Assembly: GCA_903958285.1 (NCBI GenBank)
Contig: CAJBSR010000486.1
Coordinates: 1 to 13,041, forward strand
Length of the DNA stretch: 13,041 nt
Direction of reading: 5' to 3'
DNA from: an uncultured Sphingomonadales bacterium
GTDB taxonomy: Bacteria; Pseudomonadota; Alphaproteobacteria; Sphingomonadales; Sphingomonadaceae
The notes beneath the pieces were generated by a model. That model ran no database searches and was not told the origin of the DNA. It was given only the letters and a program-made list of their open reading frames with translations. Of this stretch, positions 1-8,249 are shown in pieces (the first letter of the stretch is position 1; every line of letters starts with the position of its first letter). The translations under genes and the position numbers were made by a program.

Positions 1-645
1 ACCCAGCACTTCGTCCACGATGACACCGACATCGGCAATGCGGTCCTGGCTGCTTTTTGACATGTCGCGTAGGCGTCGGCCCATGAAAAGAATGGGGCCG
101 AGGACCAGCGGGATTCCGATGAGGAGCATCGCCGTCAGTCGCGGGGCGATGGAGAAGAGATAGCCAATGCCGCCGATCGCCAACACAAAGTTGCGCAGGG
201 CCACAGATGCGGTCGTCCCGACGACCTGTTCGATGAGCGTTGTGTCTGCCGTCAGTCGCGAGGCGACTTCTGCAGGACGGTTCAGCTCAAAATAGCTGGG
301 AGAGAGGCGCAGGAGGTTGTTGACGACCGCGGACCGCAGATCAGCGACCACGCGTTCGCCCAGCCATGACACAAAGTAGAAGCGTGCCGCCGTCGCCAGC
401 GCGAGGATGGACACGATGCCCAGCAGATATTCGAACCATCGGCTGATATCACCGCCCGACTGGCTGAAGCCTTTGTCGATCACGAGGCGGAAGCCATTCG
501 GAATGGCGAGCGTGGCTGCTGCCGCAACAATCAGAGCAGTGATCGCACCGGCAATGATATGCGGATATTTGGAGGCATAGCCCCAAACCATACGAAGATT
601 ACCGATGGAGCGGGTGGCGGGAGCCTGCGGGGCAGTTTCTGTCAT
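1..645 (-). CDS. ABC exporter, MsbA-related transmembrane domain (partial, N-terminal 215 residues)
   Basis: Reading the minus strand from the ATG at 645-643 gives an open frame of 215 codons that runs off the left edge. The protein begins MTETAPQAPATRSIGNL and has four likely membrane helices, near residues 30-52, 72-95, 145-166 and 168-188. This is the layout of an ABC type 1 exporter membrane domain. The stretch at 120-140 (ELNRPAEVASRLTADTTLIE) is the typical intracellular coupling segment after helix 2, and SSQDRIADVGVIVDEVLG at 198-215 resembles the second coupling loop of the alphaproteobacterial MsbA-related half-transporters. The nucleotide-binding domain should lie beyond the window. 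These proteins export lipids or hydrophobic compounds as homodimers in the inner membrane, but the substrate here is unknown. No strong Shine-Dalgarno sequence precedes the start. The gene is divergent from phaZ, separated by 107 bp. Confidence 0.88.
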   Translation of the reverse strand, partial: MTETAPQAPATRSIGNLRMVWGYASKYPHIIAGAITALIVAAAATLAIPNGFRLVIDKGFSQSGGDISRWFEYLLGIVSILALATAARFYFVSWLGERVVADLRSAVVNNLLRLSPSYFELNRPAEVASRLTADTTLIEQVVGTTASVALRNFVLAIGGIGYLFSIAPRLTAMLLIGIPLVLGPILFMGRRLRDMSKSSQDRIADVGVIVDEVLG

Positions 646-684
646 GCACCGCGCCTAGCAGGGCGGTGGAGCCTGCTCAATGAC

Positions 685-742
685 TTGCGGATTTATTGTG
701 CGTTGCACAATGGTGGCAATTGCGGCAAGAATGGCACGTGCA
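685..742. promoter_or_regulatory. TGC/GCA-rich palindromic region upstream of phaZ, candidate PhaR operator
   Basis: A perfect inverted repeat lies at 695-711: ATTGTGC, spacer GTT, GCACAAT. Nine TGC or GCA trinucleotides fall between 686 and 742, including the palindrome GCAATTGC at 716-723. The PHA-responsive repressor PhaR of Paracoccus and Rhodobacter is known to bind TGC-rich sites with a CTGC-N3-4-GCAG core, and the repeat here contains TGC-N3-GCA. The region sits just before phaZ and in the divergent promoter space shared with the ABC exporter. Assignment to PhaR is inference; no phaR gene is in the window. Confidence 0.45.
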
Positions 743-752
743 AAGGAAACAT

Positions 753-1970
753 ATGCTCTACAGTGCTTACGAAATGCAGAAGGCTTGGTTGGCGGGCGCA
801 AGTGCGTGGGCCTCTGCCACGGCCGAGTGGCTGGGTAACCCGTCTAATCCCATTGCGTATATGGGTGGTGGACCGATGTTTTCGGCCGCGCTTGAGGTGT
901 TCGCCCATGCGGCGGCCCCGCGTGGCAAGCCCGCGTTCGATCTGGATCACACGATCATCGAGGGCAAGGATATTGCCGTCACCGAAGAGATCATTCTGCG
1001 CAAACCCTTTGGCCAATTGAAGCGTTTCGTTCGCGAAGGCCGCGACGGCGATCCCAAGCTGCTGATCGTCGCGCCGATGTCGGGGCATTATGCAACGCTG
1101 CTGCGCGGGACGGTGGAACGGATGCTCCCGGGCCATGATGTTTATGTCACCGACTGGCATGATGCCCGCGCTGTGCCGCTGTCTGACGGTTGCTTCGACC
1201 TCAACGACTACATCGATTACGTGGTCGCGTTTCTGGAGGAGATTGGCCCCGGCGCACATGTGCTCGCCGTTTGTCAGCCTTCCGTGCCGGTGTATGCCGC
1301 TGCCGCGTTGATGTCGGCTGACAAGCATCCCTGCCGCCCCAAGACGCTCACAATGATGGGTGGCCCGGTGGATACGCGCCGCGCGCCGACCGCTGTCAAT
1401 CAGCTCGCCATGGAACGACCCTTCGCCTGGTTTGAGCAGAATGTGATCGCAAAGGTGCCACAAGGCTATGCCGGTGCCGGACGCGAAGTCTATCCGGGTT
1501 TCCTGCAATTGTCGGGTTTCATGGCGATGAACCTTGGCAACCACATGGTCAGCCACTGGCAGATGTTCAAACATCTGGTGGATGGTGACGATGAGAGTGC
1601 GGATGCGACCAAGGAGTTTTACGACGAATATCGGTCCGTCTGCGACATGACCGCAGAGTTCTATCTCCAGACGATTGATGAGGTCTTCCAGCGGCACTTG
1701 CTCCCCAAGGGTGAGCTAGAGCACCGCGGCCGCATTGTCGATCCGGGTGCTATCACTGATGTTGGCATTCTGGCCGTTGAGGGGGAGCGCGACGATATTT
1801 CAGGGATTGGCCAGACCAAGGCTGCGCTCGACATTGCGACCAACCTGCCGGACGCCTTGAAGAACTACTATGTTGCCGAAGGTGTTGGCCATTATGGCAT
1901 CTTCAACGGGGGCAAGTGGCGCACGCGCATCGCGCCGGTCGTGGAAGAGTGGATCGCTCGCCACAACTGA
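753..1970 (+). CDS. phaZ: Intracellular polyhydroxyalkanoate (PHB) depolymerase
   Basis: This 405-residue protein belongs to the intracellular PHB depolymerase family, which hydrolyses stored polyester granules in the cytoplasm. It starts MLYSAYEMQKAWLAG and has no signal peptide, as expected. The alpha/beta-hydrolase fold carries a cysteine instead of serine as nucleophile in LAVCQPSVP (Cys174). The acid lies in GERDD (Asp347) and the histidine in GVGHYG (His380). The Asp-His spacing of 33 matches the Cys183/Asp355/His388 triad described for the Cupriavidus enzyme. I chose the ATG at 753 because AAAGGAAA lies at 742-749; an in-frame TTG at 696 would add 19 residues with no ribosome site and would place coding sequence over the operator-like palindrome. 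The gene ends 13 bp from the convergent DUF1232 gene. It would supply 3-hydroxyacyl units to the acyl-CoA enzymes encoded further right, though that link is an inference. Confidence 0.95.
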   Translation: MLYSAYEMQKAWLAGASAWASATAEWLGNPSNPIAYMGGGPMFSAALEVFAHAAAPRGKPAFDLDHTIIEGKDIAVTEEIILRKPFGQLKRFVREGRDGDPKLLIVAPMSGHYATLLRGTVERMLPGHDVYVTDWHDARAVPLSDGCFDLNDYIDYVVAFLEEIGPGAHVLAVCQPSVPVYAAAALMSADKHPCRPKTLTMMGGPVDTRRAPTAVNQLAMERPFAWFEQNVIAKVPQGYAGAGREVYPGFLQLSGFMAMNLGNHMVSHWQMFKHLVDGDDESADATKEFYDEYRSVCDMTAEFYLQTIDEVFQRHLLPKGELEHRGRIVDPGAITDVGILAVEGERDDISGIGQTKAALDIATNLPDALKNYYVAEGVGHYGIFNGGKWRTRIAPVVEEWIARHN

Positions 1971-1981
1971 GGCGGCGAGCG
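1955..1981. terminator. Hairpin between convergent phaZ and DUF1232 gene, possible bidirectional terminator
   Basis: CGCTCGCC at 1955-1962 and GGCGAGCG at 1974-1981 form a perfect 8-bp GC-rich stem with an 11-nt loop that contains the phaZ stop codon. It sits exactly at the convergent 3' ends of two genes. No T-run follows on either strand, so it is not a classical intrinsic terminator; it may block transcripts or protect 3' ends in both directions. Confidence 0.35.
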
Positions 1982-1983
1982 CC

Positions 1984-2361
1984 CTAATAGTACCGCATCG
2001 TCCAGAGGAGTGTGCCCGCCCACAGCAGCGCACCGATCCATAGGAGCGCAATGATCGCCGCCGCAACCTTACTGACGGGCCGGTGGCTGGCCGCTTCTGC
2101 TTCGGCGCGGTGCCGTGCATAGACGTCCGCTGGCACCATCTTCAGGAACAGCCAAACGCCCAGCGGAATGAGGATGGCGTCATCCAGCAGCCCAAGCACG
2201 GGAATGAAGTCTGGAATCAGATCAATCGGTGACAGCGCATAAGCCGCGACCATGAGGCCGAAGATCCGCGCGGGCAGCGGCACGTGAGGGTCTCGCGCGG
2301 ATAGCCAGATGGCGTGCGCCTCCACCCGGATGTTGTGCGCGATGTCCCGAAAGCTTTTCAT
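1984..2361 (-). CDS. YkvA/DUF1232 family small membrane protein
   Basis: A 125-residue protein with the DUF1232 signature around residues 41-60 (YALSPIDLIPDFIPVLGLLD), the hallmark of the YkvA-like family. Hydrophobic stretches near 33-52, 58-75 and 98-118 suggest an inner-membrane protein with two or three helices. The family has no settled biochemical function. The gene starts 9 bp after the putA stop codon on the same strand, so it is probably transcribed with putA, although no clear ribosome-binding site is visible before its ATG. It converges on phaZ. The link to proline catabolism could be simple positional read-through rather than a shared role. Confidence 0.85.
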   Translation of the reverse strand: MKSFRDIAHNIRVEAHAIWLSARDPHVPLPARIFGLMVAAYALSPIDLIPDFIPVLGLLDDAILIPLGVWLFLKMVPADVYARHRAEAEAASHRPVSKVAAAIIALLWIGALLWAGTLLWTMRYY

Positions 2362-2370
2362 GTCGGGATG

Positions 2371-5319
2371 TTACAGCCCAATATCATCCAGCGACAAGAG
2401 GCTTGCGTTGCCGCCGCTGCTTGTCGTGTCGGTGGAGGTCACGCGTTCTGCACAGAAACGGTGCAGATAGTTGGGCCCGCCCGCTTTGGGGCCGGTGCCG
2501 GAGAGCCCTTCGCCACCAAAAGGCTGGCTGCCAACAATCGCGCCGATCATGGAGCGATTGACGTAGAGATTGCCGACGCGCGCGAGGGCATCAACATCCT
2601 CCGCCGTCCGCGCAATCCGGCTGTGCAGGCCCATGGTGAGGCCAAAGCCCTTGGCGTTGACGCGCTCGACCGTCTCAGCAAGCTTGCCCGCTTTCCAAGT
2701 CGCAACATGGAGGATCGGCCCGAACCATTCGGCCATCAGGTCGTCGATTGAGGCGAGTTGGATCAGCGTCGGCGGCACGAAATGCCCTGCATCCGGCGCA
2801 GAGACGCTGTGCAGCCAATTGCCCTTTTGGGTGTCGCGATATGCCATCAGCTTGGCATAGGCGGCCTCGTCGATGACGGGGCCAACATCGGTTGCAGGAT
2901 CCGCTGGATCGCCCACGATTAACGTGTCCATTGCGCCGCGCAGCATGTCGAGCGTGCGCTCGGCAATGTCTTCCTGTAGCAGCAACAGCCGCAGCGCGGA
3001 GCACCGCTGCCCCGCCGACCTAAAGGCGGACGTGACCACGTCCTGTACAACCTGTTCCGCCAGCGCGGTTGAATCGACGATCATCGCATTGATGCCGCCG
3101 GTTTCCGCAATCAGCGGGACGAGCGGGCGGTTGTCATCTTCCAGCAGGGCCCGGGCGATGGTCTTGGCGGTCGATGTCGAACCGGTAAAGGCAACACCGG
3201 CAATGGCTGAATTGGCGATGAGCGCTGCGCCGACCTCTGGGCCACCAGCCGCCAACACAAGTGCGTTTTCAGGGATCCCCGCTTCTCGGGCGAGCGCCAG
3301 CACTTGAGCAGCAATGCGCGGCGTCTGGGGTGCCGGTTTGGCGACGACGGTGTTTCCGGTGACGAGTGCGGCGGCAATCTGCCCAAGGAAGATGGCCAGC
3401 GGGAAGTTCCTAGGGGCGATGCACACCCACACGCCGCGTCCGGCATAGCGCAGCACGTTGCGCTCCCCCGTTGGGCCGGGAAGTTCGACCGGCTGCAGGC
3501 CAGTACGTGCCTGTTGCGCATAATAGCGGCAGAAGTCGACCGCCTCGCGCACTTCGCCCAAAGCGTCGGGCAGGGTTTTGCGGGCTTCCTTGACCAAAGT
3601 CGCCATCAGGGCAGGACGATGGGCTTCCAGTAGGTCCGCCAGCGTGTCGAGCCTTGCGGCGCGGGCCTCAATGTCCAGCGCGGACCATGCGGGATAAGCG
3701 GACTGCGCCATCGCCACAGCATCCCCGACAGGTGCAGCGGGAAGCGCGGGCAAAGTGTAGGCGGCCACGTCAGCCGCAACATGGGCAAGGATTGGGCGGT
3801 CCTGCAAATCTTCGCCGCCGCTGTTGCGTCGGTCGCCAAACAGATCGACCGGCAGGGGAATGGCGCTGTGCCGTGTGCCGCCGACAGCGCGGACGCGGGC
3901 AACCGGATCGGCGAGCAGGTCTTCATCCGTCACATGCTCATCGGCTAGCTGGTGGACGAAGCTGCTATTGGCACCGTTTTCCAGCAGACGCCGCACCAGA
4001 TAAGCGAGCAGATCCTGATGGCCCCCTACAGGCGCGTAGATGCGGCAATGATAGCCTTCGTTGCGGACAAGGTCCTCGTAAAGGCCGTCACCCATGCCGT
4101 GGAGACGCTGGAACTCAAAGTCGCGCGTGTCGCCTGCCCATTCAAGGACGGAAGCGACCGACAAGGCGTTGTGTGTCGCAAAGGCGGGATAGATGTTCTT
4201 AGCGCGCAGCATGTCACGCGCGCAGGCAAGCCAGGAAACGTCGGTTGCGGCTTTGCGGGTGAAGAGCGGATAGTCGCTCAGACCCGCCTCCTGCGTGCGC
4301 TTGATTTCGCTGTCCCAATAGGCGCCTTTGACGAGCCGGACGGTCATGCGGCGGCCTGTGTCGCGACCTAAGGCATCAGCCCACTGGATGACCGCAGGCG
4401 CCCGCTTGGAATAGGCTTGCGCCGCCATGCCGAAGCCGTCCCAATCTCTCAGCGCGGGCAAGCGTGCGACGGTTGAGATGATCTCGAGGCTCATTTCCAG
4501 ACGTTCGGACTCTTCAGCATCCACCGTGAGCGCGATCCCGCGGCGGGCAGCGGCCAGACAGAGCGTTTCCAGAAGGTCACACAACATGGGAACACACCGG
4601 TCCCAATGGGCGACTTCATAGCGTGGATGCAGCGCGGACAATTTAACCGAGATGGAATGGCCGGCACCCGTTTGCTCAATGGCGTCGAGGTACGACGCGA
4701 AATAGCGTTCACCGTCGGCAAAGGTGCGTGCAGCTTCACCCAGCATGTCGAAACTTGCAACAAAGCCTTTGTGCTCGGGCCGCGTCATGCGGTCGCTGGC
4801 TTCCGCAATCGTGCGGCCCATGACAAAGATTTCGCCCATCATGCGCATGGCGGCGCCAACGGCCTGACGGACAAATGGCTCGCCCGCGCGGGACAATAGC
4901 CGCCGCAATGTCCCGCTCTGTTCCTTCTCGCTCACCAAGGCGCGACCAATGACAAGGCCCCAAGTAGCTGAATTGACCAAAGTGGAGTGGGACTTGCCGG
5001 AATGCGCCTTCCAATTGGCATCGCCCAGCTTGTCCGCGATCAGGGCGTCAGCGGTCTCTGGGTCAGGCACACGCAGAAAGGCCTCGGCGAGTGCGAGAAG
5101 CGCAATGCCCTCCTGTGTGTTGAGCCGATACTCATTCAGGAACTGGTTCACCCAGCCGGAGGATTGCGCACGCCTCAAATCTGCAAGCAAACCGCCTGCG
5201 CGGGCGACGATCCGTCCGCGTTCGTCGGGCGTTGAGGCGGCCCGATTGAGCAAGGGTTGCAAGACTTCGCTCTCCGGCGCGCGGTGGAGAGTGCGCATGA
5301 GCGACGTTGCGGAATCCAT
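2371..5319 (-). CDS. putA: Bifunctional proline dehydrogenase / L-glutamate gamma-semialdehyde dehydrogenase
   Basis: This 982-residue enzyme oxidises proline to glutamate in two steps, with FAD and then NAD+, channelling the intermediate and feeding electrons to the respiratory quinones. The proline dehydrogenase barrel lies at roughly residues 130-480, with RLVKGAYWDSE (Lys331), the YPAFATHN strand, and the flavin-site signature RIYAPVGGHQ...LLENGAN near 423-448. The aldehyde dehydrogenase half spans about 520-955, with general-base Glu739 in IAETGGIN and nucleophile Cys773 in SAGQRCSALR; the 34-residue spacing is standard for ALDH. The length fits short class 1A PutA proteins. There is no N-terminal ribbon-helix-helix domain as in E. 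coli PutA, so the protein should not repress its own gene. The start ATG at 5319-5317 has no strong ribosome site; a second ATG seven codons later is possible. It is divergent from maoC across 93 bp and leads a likely two-gene unit with the DUF1232 gene. Confidence 0.97.
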   Translation of the reverse strand: MDSATSLMRTLHRAPESEVLQPLLNRAASTPDERGRIVARAGGLLADLRRAQSSGWVNQFLNEYRLNTQEGIALLALAEAFLRVPDPETADALIADKLGDANWKAHSGKSHSTLVNSATWGLVIGRALVSEKEQSGTLRRLLSRAGEPFVRQAVGAAMRMMGEIFVMGRTIAEASDRMTRPEHKGFVASFDMLGEAARTFADGERYFASYLDAIEQTGAGHSISVKLSALHPRYEVAHWDRCVPMLCDLLETLCLAAARRGIALTVDAEESERLEMSLEIISTVARLPALRDWDGFGMAAQAYSKRAPAVIQWADALGRDTGRRMTVRLVKGAYWDSEIKRTQEAGLSDYPLFTRKAATDVSWLACARDMLRAKNIYPAFATHNALSVASVLEWAGDTRDFEFQRLHGMGDGLYEDLVRNEGYHCRIYAPVGGHQDLLAYLVRRLLENGANSSFVHQLADEHVTDEDLLADPVARVRAVGGTRHSAIPLPVDLFGDRRNSGGEDLQDRPILAHVAADVAAYTLPALPAAPVGDAVAMAQSAYPAWSALDIEARAARLDTLADLLEAHRPALMATLVKEARKTLPDALGEVREAVDFCRYYAQQARTGLQPVELPGPTGERNVLRYAGRGVWVCIAPRNFPLAIFLGQIAAALVTGNTVVAKPAPQTPRIAAQVLALAREAGIPENALVLAAGGPEVGAALIANSAIAGVAFTGSTSTAKTIARALLEDDNRPLVPLIAETGGINAMIVDSTALAEQVVQDVVTSAFRSAGQRCSALRLLLLQEDIAERTLDMLRGAMDTLIVGDPADPATDVGPVIDEAAYAKLMAYRDTQKGNWLHSVSAPDAGHFVPPTLIQLASIDDLMAEWFGPILHVATWKAGKLAETVERVNAKGFGLTMGLHSRIARTAEDVDALARVGNLYVNRSMIGAIVGSQPFGGEGLSGTGPKAGGPNYLHRFCAERVTSTDTTSSGGNASLLSLDDIGL

Positions 5320-5352
5320 GGCTTTTGACTCTGGCTAAATGACGGGCCTAAA

Positions 5353-5400
5353 TCCCGGTCGGGACTCGTGCCTTTGTAATATTGTTGCGCAATAGAATCG
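5353..5400. promoter_or_regulatory. putA-maoC divergent control region with small inverted repeats
   Basis: The 93-bp spacer between putA and the MaoC gene must hold promoters for both. It contains a perfect inverted repeat TCCCG-GT-CGGGA at 5353-5364. Further on, around 5380-5395, is an ATTG-TTGCG-CAAT element with an internal TTGCGCAA palindrome. Either could be an operator. No regulator is encoded next to them, and I could not fix a convincing -35/-10 pair. Confidence 0.3.
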
Positions 5401-5412
5401 AGAGGAAACCTT

Positions 5413-5871
5413 ATGGCTGTTGTAAGCAAAGAAGAGCTGTTTGCCCTGAAGGGTAAGGACATCGGGACGTCCGAATGGATGTTGATCGATCAGGATCGCG
5501 TGAATAAGTTTGCCGAGGCGACCGGTGATTTCCAGTTCATCCATGTCGATCCGGAACGCGCGAAGATGACGCCCTTTGGCGGGCCGATTGCCCATGGGTT
5601 TCTGTCGCTCTCGCTTCTGCCGGTGCTGACCGCGCAGGCGGACCTTCCGCGTCTTGATGGCGTGAAGATGGGCGTCAACTATGGCGGTAACAAAACGCGC
5701 TTCATCGCACCTGTTAAGGTCGGCAAGCGCGTGCGGGGCCACTTCAAGATGCTCGATATCGAAGAAAAGCGCCCCGGCCAGTTCCAGCAGACGATGGAAT
5801 TCACTCTGGAGATTGAAGGCGAGGATAAGCCCGCTTTGATGGCCGAGTGGATCACGCAGTTCTTCATCTGA
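5413..5871 (+). CDS. MaoC/NodN-like enoyl-CoA hydratase family protein
   Basis: This 152-residue protein has the single hot-dog fold of MaoC-like dehydratases. The hydratase-2 signature is seen as D39-FQFIH44-VDP followed by FGGPIAHGF, so the catalytic Asp39/His44 pair is present. Members hydrate trans-2-enoyl-CoA to (R)-3-hydroxyacyl-CoA, connecting beta-oxidation intermediates to PHA monomers or acting in fatty-acid breakdown; NodN proteins are close relatives. The exact substrate cannot be read from the sequence. A good ribosome site, GAGGAAA, precedes the ATG at 5413. The gene is followed after 52 bp by a thiolase on the same strand, which supports a joint role in acyl-CoA metabolism. It is divergent from putA. 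Confidence 0.92.
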   Translation: MAVVSKEELFALKGKDIGTSEWMLIDQDRVNKFAEATGDFQFIHVDPERAKMTPFGGPIAHGFLSLSLLPVLTAQADLPRLDGVKMGVNYGGNKTRFIAPVKVGKRVRGHFKMLDIEEKRPGQFQQTMEFTLEIEGEDKPALMAEWITQFFI

Positions 5872-5923
5872 GGAACCGCGCCTCCCTCCCCAGGGCCGAA
5901 GAGATTTTTTCAGGAGAATAAGA

Positions 5924-7102
5924 ATGCGCAGCGCAGTTATCGTGTCCACCGCGCGCACGCCAATCGGGCGTGCCTATCGTGGGGCTTTCAACAATACCCC
6001 ATCCCCGACATTGTCGGCCTTTTCGATCCGTGCCGCGGTAGAGCGCGCGGGTATTGATGGCGCAGAAGTCGATGACGTCTGCTGGGGCTCCGCGCTTCAG
6101 CAGGGCAGCCAGGCGGGCAACACCGCACGTACCGCTTTGTTGCGCGCAGGTCTTCCTGTTTCGGTTCCCGGCATGACCATCGACCGCCAGTGCTCGTCAG
6201 GACTGATGGCAATCGCGACTGCTGCCAAGCAGATCATTGTCGACAACATGGATGTCTGCATCGGTGGCGGCGTGGAATCGATCAGCCTTGTCCAGACTCC
6301 CCAGATGCGCGTCGCACCAGACCCCGAGCTTCTGGCGATGCACAAGGACATCTATATGCCCATGTTGCAGACGGCCGAAGTCGTGGCCGCGCGCTATCAG
6401 GTCAGCCGTGACCGGCAGGACGAATATGGCCTCCAGTCGCAGCAGCGCACCGCCGCTGCGCAAGCTGCCGGCAAGTTTGACGATGAGATCGTCGCCTGCA
6501 CCGCAACCATGGCGGTCGCGAACAAGGAAACGGGCGAAGTCACGCACAAGGAAGTGACGCTCACCAAGGATGAAGGCAACCGCGCGGACACCACGCTGGA
6601 AGGCCTGAAGTCGCTAAAGCCCGTTATGGGACCGGACATGAACATCACGGCCGGCAATGCGAGCCAGCTGTCGGACGGATCTTCGGCAAGTGTTCTGATG
6701 GAAGAGTCAGTCGCCGCCAAGAAGGGCCTCACGCCGCTTGGCCGTTACGTTGGTATGGCGGTCGCCGGCACCGAGCCGGACGAAATGGGCATTGGTCCTG
6801 TTTATGCCATCCCCAAGCTGCTCCAGCGCTTTGGCCTGAAGATGGACGATATCGGCCTGTGGGAACTGAACGAGGCGTTTGCCGTGCAGGTACTTTATTG
6901 CGCCGACAAGCTGGGCATCCCCATGGACCGCCTTAACGTCAACGGCGGCGCGATTTCGATTGGCCATCCGTATGGCATGTCGGGCGCCCGTATGGTCGGC
7001 CACGCCCTCATCGAAGGCAAGCGTCGCGGCGTGAAATATGTCGTCATCACCATGTGCATCGGTGGTGGGCAGGGTGCTGCTGGGCTTTTCGAAGTCCTTT
7101 AA
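5924..7102 (+). CDS. Thiolase (acetyl-CoA C-acyltransferase)
   Basis: A full-length 392-residue thiolase. Nucleophile Cys90 lies in [11 protein letters not shown], then NEAFA, His348 in [13 protein letters not shown] and the second active-site Cys378 in TMCIGGGQG; these positions almost equal those of the Zoogloea biosynthetic thiolase (89/348/378). It either cleaves 3-ketoacyl-CoA to acetyl-CoA and a shortened acyl-CoA, or runs the reverse condensation. Sequence alone does not separate FadA-type from PhaA-type use, so no symbol is given. The GHPYGMSG loop has Tyr where most relatives have a small hydrophobic residue. AGGAG stands eight bases before the ATG. The upstream partner is the MaoC-like hydratase, 52 bp away; together they would perform a hydration and a thiolysis step. 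A strong hairpin terminator follows at 7125-7158. Confidence 0.94.
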   Translation: MRSAVIVSTARTPIGRAYRGAFNNTPSPTLSAFSIRAAVERAGIDGAEVDDVCWGSALQQGSQAGNTARTALLRAGLPVSVPGMTIDRQCSSGLMAIATAAKQIIVDNMDVCIGGGVESISLVQTPQMRVAPDPELLAMHKDIYMPMLQTAEVVAARYQVSRDRQDEYGLQSQQRTAAAQAAGKFDDEIVACTATMAVANKETGEVTHKEVTLTKDEGNRADTTLEGLKSLKPVMGPDMNITAGNASQLSDGSSASVLMEESVAAKKGLTPLGRYVGMAVAGTEPDEMGIGPVYAIPKLLQRFGLKMDDIGLWELNEAFAVQVLYCADKLGIPMDRLNVNGGAISIGHPYGMSGARMVGHALIEGKRRGVKYVVITMCIGGGQGAAGLFEVL

Positions 7103-7124
7103 CTCTCAAGTGAATTGCAATGGG

Positions 7125-7158
7125 GGCGGTCGCGCGTTGCGGCCGCCTCTTCTGTTTT
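7125..7158 (+). terminator. Rho-independent terminator after the thiolase gene
   Basis: GGCGGTCGC (7125-7133), loop GCGTT, then GCGGCCGCC (7139-7147) gives a 9-bp GC-rich stem with one G-U pair. The T-rich tract TCTTCTGTTTT (7148-7158) follows at once. It lies 22 bp after the thiolase stop codon and only 26 bp before the recF start codon. Confidence 0.8.
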
Positions 7159-7184
7159 GGAAATCCGAAGCCTAGAGAACGGGC

Positions 7185-8249
7185 GTGAGCATCACCCGCC
7201 TCAGCCTGACGGATTTCCGGTCCTATCCCGATCTTTTGATTGAGCCGGGGCCGGGTCTTGTCGTCCTGACCGGACAGAACGGCGCGGGAAAGACGAATGT
7301 GCTGGAAGCCGTTTCATTGCTCGTGCCGGGGCGCGGGCTCCGTGGCGCGCCGCTCGTGCAGATCGCCCGACAGGATGGCGGCGGCGGTTTCAGCGTTGCG
7401 GCGCGTTTGAACGATATTGAACTCGGGACCGGCACGCAGGCCAGCGCGCCCGAACGGCGTCTTGTCCGCATCAATGGGGCGCAAGCCTCTGCGACAGCCC
7501 TCGGGGAATGGCTCTCCATCATCTGGCTGACGCCGGCCATGGACCGGCTCTTCATGGAAGGCGCATCGGAACGCCGAAAGTTTCTCGACCGGCTGGCCTT
7601 GGCCCTGATCCCCGACCACGCCGTTCATGCGACACGGTATGAAGCCGCGATGCGGCAGCGCAATCGCCTGCTGACAGCCGACACGCCGCCGGACCCGGAA
7701 TGGCTGACGGCACTGGAACAGCAGATGGACATCCATGGTCTCGCACTATCGACCACCCGTGAACAGGTGACGACGGCTTTGGCGGGGCGGCTCGAGGCGC
7801 AGCCGGAAGGCCACTTTGCACGCGCCGCCTTGGCATTTGAGGGCTGGACCTCGGCAGATAGCCTCCAACCCTTGTTGAAGGCAGGTCGTGCTCGGGACGC
7901 GGCGGCGGGACGTACCCTTTCAGGCCCACACCGCGTTGACCTGAAGGTCACGCATCTCGCCAAACAACAGCCAGCGGAGCGCTGCTCGACTGGAGAGCAA
8001 AAGGCGTTGTTGCTGGGCATCATCCTCGCGCATGCCGAGTTGGTGGCGGAACAGCGCGGTCAGCCGCCCGTCCTGCTGCTGGACGAAGTGGCGGCGCATC
8101 TTGATCCGCTCCGTCGGGCCAATCTCTTCGACCGGCTCTCTGCCATGCAGGCACAAGTGTGGATGACGGGGACGGAGCCGAGCCTGTTTTCAGAAGCCCC
8201 CGCTGTCGCGACCCGCTACACTGTCCGCGATGGTGCAGTTCTGGCTTAG
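7185..8249 (+). CDS. recF: DNA replication and repair protein RecF
   Basis: This 354-residue SMC-like ATPase acts with RecO and RecR to load RecA at single-strand gaps and stalled forks. The Walker A motif GQNGAGKT is at residues 30-37, the ABC signature CSTGEQ at 267-272, and the Walker B VLLLDE at about 296-301 followed by AAHLDP. The N-terminus [14 protein letters not shown] is the standard RecF opening, so I take the GTG at 7185 as the start; only a weak AGAGAA element precedes it. In many bacteria recF sits beside dnaN and gyrB, but here it stands behind a thiolase gene and its terminator. Its TAG stop overlaps the TAA stop of the convergent AraC-type gene by three bases within a 4-bp overlap. 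Confidence 0.96.
   Translation: MSITRLSLTDFRSYPDLLIEPGPGLVVLTGQNGAGKTNVLEAVSLLVPGRGLRGAPLVQIARQDGGGGFSVAARLNDIELGTGTQASAPERRLVRINGAQASATALGEWLSIIWLTPAMDRLFMEGASERRKFLDRLALALIPDHAVHATRYEAAMRQRNRLLTADTPPDPEWLTALEQQMDIHGLALSTTREQVTTALAGRLEAQPEGHFARAALAFEGWTSADSLQPLLKAGRARDAAAGRTLSGPHRVDLKVTHLAKQQPAERCSTGEQKALLLGIILAHAELVAEQRGQPPVLLLDEVAAHLDPLRRANLFDRLSAMQAQVWMTGTEPSLFSEAPAVATRYTVRDGAVLA

Noticed and set aside
693..1697. A 334-codon open frame on the minus strand opposite phaZ
   Set aside because: It lies antisense to a well-supported phaZ gene and is a by-product of GC-rich codon use. Its translation shows no recognisable domain.
3654..4371. Plus-strand open frames of 139-182 codons inside putA
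   Set aside because: They are antisense frames in a gene with clear catalytic motifs throughout and look like low-complexity arginine-rich translations.
2371..5319. Possible frameshift or fusion in PutA because it is shorter than E. coli PutA
   Set aside because: Both catalytic halves are complete with all expected motifs; the length is normal for class 1A PutA proteins that lack the DNA-binding and C-terminal extra domains.
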